64,000 bases of DNA from Tritrichomonas musculus (Eukaryota > Parabasalia > Tritrichomonadida > Tritrichomonadidae): assembly GCA_039105265.1 (NCBI GenBank), contig JAPFFF010000025.1, positions 484,098-548,097 of the forward strand, given 5' to 3'. The notes under the pieces were generated by a model that did no database searches, had not been told where the DNA came from, and saw only the letters and a list, made by a program, of their open reading frames with translations. Position numbers and translations under genes: made by a program. Positions 1 through 10,432 of the stretch are shown one piece after another. How positions within the stretch are numbered: position 1 is the stretch's first letter; every line of letters begins with the position of its first letter.

Positions 1-1687
1 AAATAATTTATCATTTCAAACGAAATTAAAAAAATGTATTTGTTTTTGAATTATTGTGAGTTTATTAAATCAATTGAATTTGAAATTGTTCTAAATCCAT
101 TAAAAATATTGAATTTAAAATTGTTCTATCACCATTAAAATTTAAAAGATGGAATAATATTAAAATTATTTTATTATTTGAAATGCGATTAAAAATTTAT
201 TGATTTGGTAAACGCAATTTAATAATTGAACAAAAAAATATTATAAGCAAAAATTTGGTGAAAATGTAGGGAATATTTACATCTATTTCTGGATCTTGTA
301 ATAAAATTTTTACAACATTTTTATAACCATTTTCGACTGCAATAAATAAAGGTGTTTTTTGAATACAAATAAATTAACTTTATTCGAATTATTAATTTAT
401 AATTTTATAAAAATAAAAAAAATTAAAAAATATAATTAAAATATTTTTTTGAAATGTCATTAATTAAAATATTTTTTTGTTTGAAATATCATAAATTGAA
501 CATAAAAGGGAAATTGGATAAAAAAAAGTGATTTCATGAATATCATAAATTTTTTTTATCTTGAAATGTAATTAAAAAAAAATGTTTTGCAACGTAATAA
601 GTTAAAAAAGCTATTTTTGAAACTATATTTACAAAAAAAATAAGATAAAAAACTGTATACAAAATATAATTTTAAAATTTCAATTGAATTGACATTGCAT
701 AATTGCTTCTTTAATAAAAGACGAATAATTTCATGACAGTTATGACGAGCAGCTGAATGCAAATATGTTAAATGAAAAATATATAAATAATTTCATTAAA
801 TATTTAATCATAAAATTGTATTTTAAAATTTAATTTTAGAATTGTATTTCAAATTTATAAATCAAAATTTTATTCAAATTTTTTATGTTTTGAATGTAAT
901 AAATAAAAAAGATGATTTGAAATTGAATTAAAAAAAAATCAATTTTAAATTTTATTAAATAATTTAATATTAAAATTGTATTAAATTTTAATTTTTTCTG
1001 GAATTGGATTAATTTAAAATTTGTTTCAAATTAAATCAAAATCAATTATTTAGGAATGATATTTAAAAAAAACTTATCAAAACAATTTTAATTTTTGGAT
1101 TAATTTTTGTCTCATTTATTAAAAGACTAGCAATTTCAATGTTTTCTTTCTCAATTGCTTTATACAATGCTGTTGTATAAAAACAAGAAAATTTAATTTC
1201 ATAAAAAAAATTTTGTTTTTGAATTGAATTAAAAATATAATTAATTTGAATTTCATTGAAATAATCAATCGAAAATGTCATATTTATTATTAAAATAATG
1301 AAAAATGGAATATTATTAATCATTTCATTGGAAATATTATAAATATAATAAATGTTTAATATCAAGTCTATAATTAAAATTATAGATTTAAAATTTCATT
1401 TAAAAAAAATTAATTTTGGAATTAAATGAAAAAAAAAAAAAAAAAATAAAGAACGGCCTTGAAGTTAACATTTGTATACAATTTTGTATTATCAATTGTT
1501 ATATATTTAACAACTTCATAGCTTTCATTTTCTACAGCAAAATGAATTGGAACTATATATAAAAAAAGCAAAAACTTCATTTGAAAATATTTTTGTTAAA
1601 TTTTATTCAATAATAATTTTTATAAACATAATTTAAAAATAGTTTACATTTGGAATTCTATTTAAAATAATTCTTTTTGAAATTTTA
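1..1687 (-). repeat. Spaced single-ankyrin cassettes, 3' part of a DUF3447-ankyrin gene (runs off the window)
   Basis: On the minus strand, about 90-base ankyrin-coding islands sit at roughly 1452-1555, 1092-1186, 679-768 and 274-360, separated by 240-330 bases of AT-rich, stop-filled sequence. Each island carries the ankyrin core (for example TPLFIAVENGYKNVVKILL at 274-360, and ALYKAIEKENIEIASLLI at 1092-1186). Each ends just after the N/D-x-N that closes an ankyrin repeat, so all spacers fall at the same point of the repeat. A shorter scrap (QDPEV) lies near 1715-1740. They continue the gene at 1688-2908 and match the layout at 16.4-23.7 kb. Whether the spacers are removed from RNA, read through or mark decay cannot be told from sequence; no known trichomonad splice motif is visible. 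Confidence 0.6.
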
Positions 1688-2908
1688 TTAACAAAATTTA
1701 TTTGAAATTGTATAAATAATTTTTTGTAACTTCTGGATCTTGATTAAAAAAAAACTTTTGAAATTATATTCAAAAAAGAATTTAATTGGAATTTTATGAA
1801 CATTTAAATTTAAAATCTTCACTTTGTTAATTTCAACCTTTTTTGAATTCAAAAAAAGAGAAACCAAATAAAACGAATCTGCTGCACATAAATCGAAGAA
1901 ATCTTTTTCATTATTGCATAAATCTTCATAAACAAACTGAAAATTATAAAAACGAAGATTTTGTACAGAAAACTTTTTGAAGTCATTGACATTGTTTGTC
2001 ATAAGATTATCACGAATGTAGTTTGCAATATCATTTTGATTGCATTTGAAGGCTTCAATCAAGCATTCTTCATACGATTCATCTTTCGGCTTGATTTTAT
2101 TTTCTTCGAGATAATGAATGAGATCTGCATTGGCACCATGAATTGCATAAAGCCACATTGAGGGAACCAAAGGGACCTGATTCAAGACCAAATATTTTAT
2201 AATTTGAATTGAGCCAAAAAATGCTGCATATTCAATTAATAACGGTTTTTTATTCTGTAAAAATGAATTAGTTTCATAAATTGAAGGCGATATCGTTTTG
2301 TTAAGAAAAGTGTTCTTACGGTTAACATGAGAAACAAATTCTTCAATATTGTCTTTACAGATTAATTCACATAAATATTTATCGTTTTGACCATTTTTTC
2401 GCCTTTCATCAAAATCATTGGGAATTTCCATTGATAAAGCTTCAATCTCTTCTTCTCTGAGAAATGGCTTGACTTCTGGATAGAAATATTGCAGATAATG
2501 TTCTGATTCATACTTATTTCCTCTCATGATTGATATAATATTTGAATTAAAGTTAATTATCTGTTCTTGGATAAGGAATAAAAGAATTAACTTGTTACTT
2601 CTGAAAATGAAAAAAATTTCATCATTTGTGAAATTTTTTTTGATGTTTTCAATGAAAAATTTGATTATTCGGATAATTTTTTCTATAAAGTTTGGTGATC
2701 GATGATGGTTATCGGCAATTTTTACAATTAAATATAAAAATGATTTGAATTTTAATTTATCATTGCATATTTTTGAATCGTCAATTAATAAAATTAAATT
2801 TTGTGGGCATTCTATGTTATTTTCTTCACTGTCGAGGTGATTTAACAAGATTTCATGAAATTCTTTCATTTCATTCAAGAATTTTTGAACCTCTACTTTA
2901 ACATCCAT
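1688..2908 (-). CDS. DUF3447-ankyrin protein, N-terminal part
   Basis: The 406 codons begin with an ATG at 2908. Residues 1 to about 150 are a helical N-terminal region shared with the copy at 14.2 kb. A DUF3447-type segment follows (LIEYAAFFGSIQIIKYLVL, then SMWLYAIHGANADLIHYLEE), and a first ankyrin-like helix pair (FYLVSLFLNSKKVEIN) ends the conserved part near 1800. Past that point the frame enters AT-rich spacer, so the last 30 or so residues are probably not native protein. DUF3447-ankyrin proteins are a very large trichomonad family; their roles are mostly unknown and presumed to be protein binding. The downstream ankyrin units lie as spaced cassettes at 1-1687. I am confident of the family, less so that the gene is functional. 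Confidence 0.75.
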   Translation of the reverse strand: MDVKVEVQKFLNEMKEFHEILLNHLDSEENNIECPQNLILLIDDSKICNDKLKFKSFLYLIVKIADNHHRSPNFIEKIIRIIKFFIENIKKNFTNDEIFFIFRSNKLILLFLIQEQIINFNSNIISIMRGNKYESEHYLQYFYPEVKPFLREEEIEALSMEIPNDFDERRKNGQNDKYLCELICKDNIEEFVSHVNRKNTFLNKTISPSIYETNSFLQNKKPLLIEYAAFFGSIQIIKYLVLNQVPLVPSMWLYAIHGANADLIHYLEENKIKPKDESYEECLIEAFKCNQNDIANYIRDNLMTNNVNDFKKFSVQNLRFYNFQFVYEDLCNNEKDFFDLCAADSFYLVSLFLNSKKVEINKVKILNLNVHKIPIKFFFEYNFKSFFLIKIQKLQKIIYTISNKFC

Positions 2909-3007
2909 GTTTGTAAATTCGATTTAAAATTGATAACTTTTTTTTCAATAGTTTCAGAAATTTTAATAGTTTTAAAACTCTGAAAATTTAAGTCGGATTC
3001 AAAAGCA

Positions 3008-3412
3008 ATCGTTATTTGAAATAATTGAAGCCAAAAGGCTTTGAAGCTGCATCATATTTCTTAAAAACATACAAAATTGATGACAAATCGTTATTTGAAA
3101 TAATTGAAGCCAAAAAAAATGAAGACATTGACTTTTTCATTACAGAGTTAGAGAATAAAACAAAAGAAATTAAAGAAAAAAATTTAGATATTATTTCATC
3201 ACAACGTATTATAAATGATAAATATTATTTCATTGATAATGAAGAAGAAGCCGAGTTTCATACAGAAGCTGTAAAAATTGGTGAAGGTTCTACTTCAATC
3301 ACGTATAAAGTTTTTTGACACACGTACAAATGCCCCAATGTGCAAGAAAGTATTGAAGTATAATAAAGAGCAGACAAAAATCAAAGATGCTCAATGTGAT
3401 ATCTGAATCAAA
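3008..3412 (+). pseudogene. TKL/Sel1-family protein kinase, N-terminal fragment
   Basis: The frame from 3025 encodes the start of a trichomonad kinase family that pairs a TKL-type kinase with Sel1 repeats: a leader (FEIIEAKKNEDIDFFITELE), then the kinase entry strand VKIGEGSTSITYKVF with a glycine-loop-like GEGSTS. After KVF a run of T shifts the frame; the next frame continues as DTRTNAPMCKKVLKY, with the likely beta-3 lysine, before ending near 3412. The rest of the kinase is absent. The 5' end is also damaged: about 28 bases at 3008-3036 recur at 3088-3116, an 80-bp tandem duplication that interrupts the leader. A C-terminal scrap of the same family lies at 9962-10432. This is a decayed host gene. 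Confidence 0.75.
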
Positions 3413-4082
3413 AATAATTTATAACAAGCTAAAACTTATTTTTTATCTATTTAATTCTTTAAATTTCATTAAATTAATATTTTCATCATCTTTGATCTCT
3501 ATAATTTGTATTAAAAAGAATTCAAATGAATTTGATTATTTGTTGTATAATGTTATACTGTTATTTTTTGTAATATTTTGTTTTGCTTTATTTGGAATTA
3601 TATACGAATACATTCATTTTAGTATGATTATATTATATTCTTACTTTATTCCTCAAATTATTCATTCACTTGTATTTGGTAAAAAGCCCAAAATTCAATT
3701 GTTTTACTTAAGTTTATTTAGACTATCAGTGATTTTTTACATTACATGTCATAAAACAAATTTGATATTCACGGATTTATATTCACCATCATTCTTTCTT
3801 TATATATTGATTTATGTTTTTATTCAATTTACTATAATTTTTGTACAGAATAAATTTGGTGGAAATTTGATTCTCTTAAGAATTCAATATAATAATCAAT
3901 ATGATTATAAAAAGAAAGAAAATATTGAATGCCCAATTTGCTATGAATTTATCGATAATAATGATGATATAATAATAACACCTTGTTTTCATTGTTTTCA
4001 TCGTAGATGTCTTGAAAAGTGGATGAGTATCAAATTAAATTGTCCTCTTTGTCGAAAGGACATTTCTGTTCTAGCTAATTGA
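3387..4082 (+). CDS. Multi-span membrane RING-H2 E3 ligase, Tul1/Dsc1-like C-terminal region
   Basis: The 231 residues carry about five hydrophobic segments (residues ~15-165), then a RING-H2 finger at residues 182-222. Its ligands are CPIC, CFHCFHRRC and CPLC, in the C-x2-C ... C-x-H-x2-H-x2-C ... C-x2-C order. The stretch TPCFHCFHRRCLEKWM and the preceding membrane part with SYFIPQIIHSLV resemble the C-terminal half of yeast Tul1, fission-yeast Dsc1 and plant FLY proteins, which are Golgi/endomembrane ubiquitin ligases. Those proteins are several hundred residues longer, with a lumenal N-terminus that is missing here. The chosen ATG lies inside the tail of the kinase fragment, so the native 5' end was probably lost at that junction. 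It could be a short active paralogue or a 5'-truncated copy. Confidence 0.65.
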   Translation: MLNVISESKIIYNKLKLIFYLFNSLNFIKLIFSSSLISIICIKKNSNEFDYLLYNVILLFFVIFCFALFGIIYEYIHFSMIILYSYFIPQIIHSLVFGKKPKIQLFYLSLFRLSVIFYITCHKTNLIFTDLYSPSFFLYILIYVFIQFTIIFVQNKFGGNLILLRIQYNNQYDYKKKENIECPICYEFIDNNDDIIITPCFHCFHRRCLEKWMSIKLNCPLCRKDISVLAN

Positions 4083-5086
4083 ATGTTATTTTAACATATG
4101 AATTAACAACTCTAATTTTTTTACCAACAAATTTCGAGTGATTTTTATACAATTCTTTCATTTGTTAAGTGTGTGGAAAATTTAAACTGTCAATAATTAT
4201 AACAAGTGCTGAAATATGATTATGTTCATTTTAATTATCCAGCATTCTTCTCGTGCAGCTTTTGAAATGCTTTTTTTTTATATATATATTGAAAAATATT
4301 GGAGTTCCAAAATCATTTTATAAATTTAACTTATAAACTGTAAATGCAAGATAGATTTTGGATTTACCAAAGTATTATAATCATTTTATTCATATGAATT
4401 TATTGGCAAAATATCATCATTAAAAAAAATGATTTGATTATAATCTAATGTTTAGATATCAAATTTCGCTTCTTTACCAGATATTGACTCGAGAATTTGC
4501 ACTAAATCTCACATTAATTTTATTAACTTTTTCATCAAATATAATTATATTAATTCATCTTTAATATTATAGGGTGCGTGGAAAGTCCGTAGTTTTTTTT
4601 CAGATTAAAAATGGATAGTTCACAGGAACAATTAAGAAATATTTCTTCTACAAATGATGTGGCTTGAAAATCAAACAAAGCTTTGAAAAAATTGTTTGGA
4701 TGTTTAAAAAAAGTACGTTAAGTAAAAATTGAAAACTATAATTTTTTAGAAATAAACTTGAAAGTACTCTTACAAGTGTAACTTCTAATTGCAAGATTGT
4801 TTATCAATAATTATAATTTATGAACCTTTAATTTGGCACCAAAAGCAATAAAAGACACAGTCGAATTAAGTTATTGGCGAAATCTTATGAAAATGTCTGC
4901 ATACTGAATTGATCCTTGATCAATTAATGAAAAATCCAAAATTTTAAAGATTAATTTGAAAAGAAATAATAAAGTTTATTAAAATTGAAATAATTTTTTT
5001 TTTTTTTTTTTGTCAAATAAATTGAGAGAAAAAATAATGGGCTGACATTTGAATTTAAGTTTATACTTAAAAACAACTGTACATAA
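4083..5086. other. Intergenic, no gene supported
   Basis: AT-rich spacer between the RING gene and the BspA-like gene. A short ATG-started stretch at 4611-4720 (MDSSQEQLRNISSTNDVA, then a stop and NKALKKLFGCLKK in the same frame) looks like a scrap of coding sequence, but I cannot assign it. A T-run lies at 4990-5011. No clear initiator is visible before the ATG at 5087. Confidence 0.5.
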
Positions 5087-8000
5087 ATGGAAAAGAAGAG
5101 TGACCATAAATTGGTATTGGAGTCGATGATATTCAAAATTCCTATCAAAGAATTTGAGAAAGATATTGATTCAGTGATTTCTAAAGAAAAAAAGCTAGAA
5201 ATTATCGAACTTTTGGGAAAATCTAATAAAATTCTCACAGAAGAAGAATTCGAAGAAATTGAAGAAGAATTACATGAAGCATGTCAAAAAGGTGATATTG
5301 GTTTGATCAAAATTTATTTGAGTAAATGTGTTCAAAATGAAAAACAAGAACTTACATTTAAAATCAACGAAACAACCAAAACAGCCTCATTATTCAAAGT
5401 CAACACAAACATTAGCCAACTTACTATTCCACGAACAATTCAATATGAATCTACTGAATACTTAATCACAAGCATTACAGGCACTAATCGTGATATCAAA
5501 ACTATCAACTTTGTAGAAGATTCAGGAGTCAACACGATTTATTATGGAGCATTTTCAGGTTCAAAAATTGAAGAAATTTATTTTCCAGAGAGTTTGAAAG
5601 AATTGAAAGAAGGATGGTGTAATGAAACAAATAATTTGACAAAAATCACAATTTCACCATCGAATGGTCAATTCATATTTCAAGACGATAAATATTTATT
5701 AGGGAAAACAGATCTAAACGGTGATGAATTTGACAATCTTCTATTTGCAGTTCGTAACATCAAAGAAATTTCTATTCCATCAAATATCAAAATCATTTCA
5801 TCATATGCATTTTATGGCTGTTATAAACTAACAAAAGTTGAAATTCCACCAAATTCTAATTTACAAACAATTGGTTCAAATGCATTTTCAGATTCAAAAA
5901 TTGAAGAAATTTATTTTCCAGAGAGTTTGAGAGAATTGAAAAAAGGATGGTGTAATGAAACAAATAATTTAAAAAAAATTACAATTTCACCATCGAATGG
6001 TCAATTCATTATGAAAGATGACAAATATTTATTAGGGAAAACAGATCCAAACAGTGATGAATTTGACAATCTTCTATTTGCAGTTCGTAACATCAAAGAA
6101 ATTTCTATTCCATCAAATATCAAAATCATCTCATCATATGCATTTGAAAATTGTTCTAATCTCATCAAAGTTGAAATTTCACCAAATTCTAATTTACAAA
6201 TAATTGGATCATATGCATTTTATTATTCAAAAATCAAAGAAATTTTTATTCCATCAAAAGTTCAAAAAATATGTAAAAATGCTTTTACTCATTGCCATAA
6301 TCTGATGAAAATAGAAATTCCATCAGATTCAAATTTACAAACAATTGGATCAAATGCATTTTATTATTCAAAAATTGAAGAAATTTATTTTCCAGAGAGT
6401 TTGAGAGAATTGAAAAATGGATGGTGTATTGGAATAAATGGATTAAGAAAAATTATAATTTCACCATCTAATGGTCAATTCAAATTTAAAGATAACAAAT
6501 ATTTATTAGGAAAAGTAGATCCAAACAGTGATGAATTTGACAATCTTCTATTTGCAGTTCGTAACATTATAGAAATTTCTATTCCATCAAATATCAAAAT
6601 CATCTCATCATATGCATTTCACGAATGTTCTAATCTGATGACTGTTGAAATTCCACCAAATTCCAATTTACAAACAATTGGATCAAATGCATTTTCAGAA
6701 ACAGATATTGAAGAAATTTTTATTCCATCAAGTGTTTTAAAAATATGTGAAAAAGCATTTTTTAATTGTATAAGTCTAAAAAAATATGAAATTCTATCGG
6801 ATTCTAATTTACAAACAATTGGAAAAAATACATTTGCAGAAACAGATATTGAAGAAATTTTTATACCATCAAATGTTTCAAAAATATGTGAAAAAGCATT
6901 TTTCAATTGTCATAATCTGATAAAAGTTGAAATTCCACCAAATTCAAATTTACAAACAATTGGATCAAATGCATTTTCAGAAACAAATATTGTAGAAATT
7001 TTTATTCCATCAAATGTTTTAAAAATATGTGAAAAAGCATTTTTCAATTGTCATAATCTAACAAAAGTTGAAATTCCACTAAATTCCAATTTACAAAAGA
7101 TTGGAAGAAAAGCATTTTCAGAAACGAATATTGAAGGAATTTATATACCACCAAAAGTTTCAACAATATGTAAAGAGGCATTTTACAAATGCTATAATCT
7201 AAGAAAAATTGAAATTCCTCCAAATTCTAATTTACAAACAATTGAATCATATGCATTCGCATATTCAAGTATTGAAGGAATTTATATTCCATCAAAAGTT
7301 TCAAAAATATGTAAATTTGTATTTTTCTATTGCCTAAATTTGGCAAAAGTTGAAATTTCACCAAATTCTAATTTACGAACAATTGAATCATATGCATTTT
7401 CAGATTCAAAAATTGAAGAAATTTATTTTCCAACGAGTTTGAGAGAATTGAAAAAAGGATGGTGTAATGGAGCAGATAAATTGAAAAAATTCATAATTTC
7501 GCCATTTAATGGTCAATTCAAATTTAAAGATGACAAATATTTATTAGGAAAAACAGATCCAAACAGTGATGAATTTGACAAACTTTTATTTGCAGTTCGT
7601 GATATCAAAGAGTTTTCTATTCCATCAAATATCAAAATCATCTCATCGTATTCATTTCACAATTGCACAAATCTGATGACAGTTGAAATTCCACCAAATT
7701 CTAATTTACACACAATTGGATCGAGTGCATTTTCATATTCAAAAATCCAAAAAATTTATATTCCATCAAAAGTTTCAAAAATATGTAAAAATGCATTTTA
7801 CAATTGTAAAAAATTAATAAAAGTTGAAATTTCACCAAATTCGGATTTGCAAACAATTGAAAGAATGGCATTTTCAGAATCAAATATTGAAGAAATTATT
7901 ATTCCATCAAAAGTTTCAAAGATAAATGAATATGCATTTTCTGATTGTATATATCTAAGAAAAGTTATAATTCCACCAAATTCTAATTTACAAGTAATTG

Positions 8001-8983
8001 AAAGAAGTGCATTTGCAGAATCAAATATTGAAGAAATTTTTATTCCACCAAAAGTTTCAATAATATCTCAAATTGCATTTTTAAATTGCCAAAGTTTAAA
8101 AAAAGTTGAAATTCCACCAAATTCCAATTTACAAACAATTGAATCACGTGCATTTTCAGAAACAAATATCGAAAAAATTTTCATTCCATCAAAAGTTTTA
8201 AAAATATGTGAAAGTGCATTTTCAAAATGCAGAAGTTTAAGAAAAGTTGAAATTCCACCAAATTCCAATTTACAAACAATTGAATCACGTGCATTTTTAG
8301 GTACAAATATTGAAGAAATATTTATTCCTTCAAAAGTTTCAAAAATATGTGAAGGAGTGTTTTACTGTTGCCAAAACTTAAGAAAGGTTGAAATTCCACT
8401 AAATTCTAATTTACAAACAATTGAAAAAAATGCATTTTCAGATTCAAAAATTGAAGAAATTTATTTTCCAGAGAGTTTGAGAGAATTGAAAAAAGGATGG
8501 TGTAATGAAATAAATAATTTAAAAAAAATTACAATTTCACCATCGAATGGTCAATTCATTATGAAAGATGACAAATATTTATTAGGGAAAACAGATCCAA
8601 ACAGTGATGAATTTGACAATCTTCTATTTGCAGTTCGTAACATCAAAGAAATTTCTATTCCATCAAATATCAAAATCATCTCATCATATGCATTTGAAAA
8701 TTGTTCTAATCTCAACAAAGTTGAAATTCCACCAAATTCTAATTTACAAATAATTGGATCATGTGCATTTTATAAAACAATAATCAAAGAAATTTTTATT
8801 CCATCAAAAGTTTCGAAAATATGTGAATATGCATTTTTCTTTTGCGAAAATCTTCAAATAGTTGAAATTTCAGAAGAATCAAAGCTGGAGTCATTTCCAT
8901 TGTCAGCATTTAATCTATGTCCAAAAGTCATAATTATGATTCCATCATCATTAAAAAAAAAATTGATTCAAACAAATGAATAA
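5087..8983 (+). CDS. BspA-like leucine-rich-repeat (LRR_5) protein, 1298 aa
   Basis: Residues 1 to about 100 form a charged helical N-terminus with a short ankyrin-like piece (ELHEACQKGDIGLIKIYL). The rest is BspA-type LRR_5 repeats, about 23 residues each, of the form IEEIFIPSKVSKICExAF. Interspersed are five copies of a longer module beginning YFPESLRELKKGWCN and including DDKYLLGKTDPNSDEFDNLL, at about residues 164, 275, 433, 779 and 1126. There is no signal peptide and no membrane segment, so the protein is either intracellular or exported by another route; many but not all trichomonad BspA proteins lack a signal. BspA proteins of trichomonads are linked to surface adhesion and host-protein binding. 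The near-identical module DNA shows recent internal duplication. Ends in TAA. Confidence 0.85.
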   Translation: MEKKSDHKLVLESMIFKIPIKEFEKDIDSVISKEKKLEIIELLGKSNKILTEEEFEEIEEELHEACQKGDIGLIKIYLSKCVQNEKQELTFKINETTKTASLFKVNTNISQLTIPRTIQYESTEYLITSITGTNRDIKTINFVEDSGVNTIYYGAFSGSKIEEIYFPESLKELKEGWCNETNNLTKITISPSNGQFIFQDDKYLLGKTDLNGDEFDNLLFAVRNIKEISIPSNIKIISSYAFYGCYKLTKVEIPPNSNLQTIGSNAFSDSKIEEIYFPESLRELKKGWCNETNNLKKITISPSNGQFIMKDDKYLLGKTDPNSDEFDNLLFAVRNIKEISIPSNIKIISSYAFENCSNLIKVEISPNSNLQIIGSYAFYYSKIKEIFIPSKVQKICKNAFTHCHNLMKIEIPSDSNLQTIGSNAFYYSKIEEIYFPESLRELKNGWCIGINGLRKIIISPSNGQFKFKDNKYLLGKVDPNSDEFDNLLFAVRNIIEISIPSNIKIISSYAFHECSNLMTVEIPPNSNLQTIGSNAFSETDIEEIFIPSSVLKICEKAFFNCISLKKYEILSDSNLQTIGKNTFAETDIEEIFIPSNVSKICEKAFFNCHNLIKVEIPPNSNLQTIGSNAFSETNIVEIFIPSNVLKICEKAFFNCHNLTKVEIPLNSNLQKIGRKAFSETNIEGIYIPPKVSTICKEAFYKCYNLRKIEIPPNSNLQTIESYAFAYSSIEGIYIPSKVSKICKFVFFYCLNLAKVEISPNSNLRTIESYAFSDSKIEEIYFPTSLRELKKGWCNGADKLKKFIISPFNGQFKFKDDKYLLGKTDPNSDEFDKLLFAVRDIKEFSIPSNIKIISSYSFHNCTNLMTVEIPPNSNLHTIGSSAFSYSKIQKIYIPSKVSKICKNAFYNCKKLIKVEISPNSDLQTIERMAFSESNIEEIIIPSKVSKINEYAFSDCIYLRKVIIPPNSNLQVIERSAFAESNIEEIFIPPKVSIISQIAFLNCQSLKKVEIPPNSNLQTIESRAFSETNIEKIFIPSKVLKICESAFSKCRSLRKVEIPPNSNLQTIESRAFLGTNIEEIFIPSKVSKICEGVFYCCQNLRKVEIPLNSNLQTIEKNAFSDSKIEEIYFPESLRELKKGWCNEINNLKKITISPSNGQFIMKDDKYLLGKTDPNSDEFDNLLFAVRNIKEISIPSNIKIISSYAFENCSNLNKVEIPPNSNLQIIGSCAFYKTIIKEIFIPSKVSKICEYAFFFCENLQIVEISEESKLESFPLSAFNLCPKVIIMIPSSLKKKLIQTNE

Positions 8984-9187
8984 ATTTGAATCATTTACAA
9001 AAAACAAACTAATTCAAATTGAATTATTCAATTAATAAACAAATATAATTCATTATTTAAAAATAATATTTTTTAGCATTTAGTTATGAAATAAAATATA
9101 TAAACTTTTAACATATTATTAAAAGATAAATTGGAGAAAAAAAATTCAACGATCTATAAAATTCTTAAAAAATTAAAAAGGAAAATT

Positions 9188-9781
9188 ACTTCACTTCACT
9201 TTTTTTTTAAAAGTATGGACATTTGAAATTTTTCCATTTGTCCCTACTTCACTTCACTTTTTAATTAAAAAAAATAAATAAAATAAGCTATGTTAAATAA
9301 TGATATAATACAATAAATTTAAAGTTTAAATAATGAATAAAAATGACAAAAAAATGTAAAATAATACCTTTAAAATACTAAATTTTGTGTTTACCAGGAT
9401 ATATAAAACGAAAAAAATCAATTATATTTTAGTGAAAAATTAAGTAAATTAGCAATTTCAACAATTACAAAATTTTTCATCTTTTTTTGTATGAATTTTT
9501 CTATTTTATCGTGGTTATGAGCTATTTCGAATCATTTATATTTATTTTTGCGAATAATATATGCATATTGACAGAATAAAATAAAAATAATTGCTGTCAT
9601 ATTTTGAAATATCATTGATTCGGCTTCAACTATATTTATAAGATGGAGTTATAAGAACTCTAAATGCGATTTATTCTTTTTAATTTATTTAAAAAAAATT
9701 CAATACTTAAATGGCCCAAGTAGGGACAAATGTAATTTTTTCATTAGTCCCTACTTCACTTCACCATTTTTTAGTAGGGAC
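9188..9781. repeat. Dispersed short repeat with inverted and direct copies (possible small element)
   Basis: CATTTGTCCCTACTT at 9235-9249 recurs as a perfect inverted copy at 9718-9732. GTCCCTACTTCACTTCAC is present in direct orientation at 9240-9257 and 9747-9764, with a shorter copy (ACTTCACTTCAC) at 9188. The 3' copy ends in a small hairpin, GTCCCTACT ... AGTAGGGAC (9747-9781). No target duplication or protein could be found. This may be a small nonautonomous element or its remains; the short frame across 9711-9902 is not credible as a gene. Confidence 0.45.
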
Positions 9782-9961
9782 ATTGGTCGCTGCCCAATTA
9801 AAAATATTTTACATTACCTTGATCATAACGCAATTATATTTCAAGAATATAGATGAACTTGAAATAAATGATCTAAAACATTGTATTTTTAAAATAAGTT
9901 AAAAATGTTTATAAATTAAAATCATATATAAATTTCTTAACATCAAAAAATTCAATTTTAG

Positions 9962-10432
9962 TTTAATTATATTGAAGAATATCAGATAACATTTGATGAG
10001 AATCAAAAAGCTGCTTTGGAAACAAGTTATCATGATTCATTGAAAACAGAATCTGAAAAAATTTTAATTGTTGAAGAAGATCCAATTGAACAAAACAATG
10101 AAAATTCAACAGGTTTCTTTGGATTTTTCACAAGAAAACCAAAACCTAAAAATTTTTTTCCTATTGATTTACTTTCAGAGCTCAGTCAATATAATAAAAA
10201 TTAGGTTTTAGAGGCACAACTCGATCCAACAAAACAGTTTAAAGTTGGTACAAATTTGATTGAAGGAATTGAAAATTTTCCATTAAGTATTGAAATAGGA
10301 ATTAAATATCTTGAAGAATCAATAACAGGTGGATGTATTGAATCAGTTATTTACTATTGTGAAATGCTTCGAAAAGTTCCATCAAAATCATATTCGCCAG
10401 CAGCAAGAATTGTTAAAATCAATGATGCTTGA
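9962..10432 (+). pseudogene. Sel1/TKL-kinase family protein, internal/C-terminal fragment
   Basis: One frame from 9962 to a TGA at 10430-10432 reads as protein (FDENQKAALETSYHDSLK, later TNLIEGIENFPLSIEIGIKY and GGCIESVIYYCEML), interrupted by one in-frame TAG at 10202-10204. The second half matches the Sel1-repeat entry region that follows the kinase domain in the trichomonad family whose N-terminus is at 3008-3412. There is no start codon, no kinase domain and almost no Sel1 array, so this is a relic. It may be the 3' remnant of the same ancestral gene now separated by the RING and BspA genes, or an independent copy. Confidence 0.6.

Noticed and set aside
9711-9902. 63-codon ATG frame
   Set aside because: It lies over the GTCCCTAC repeat and has no protein character.
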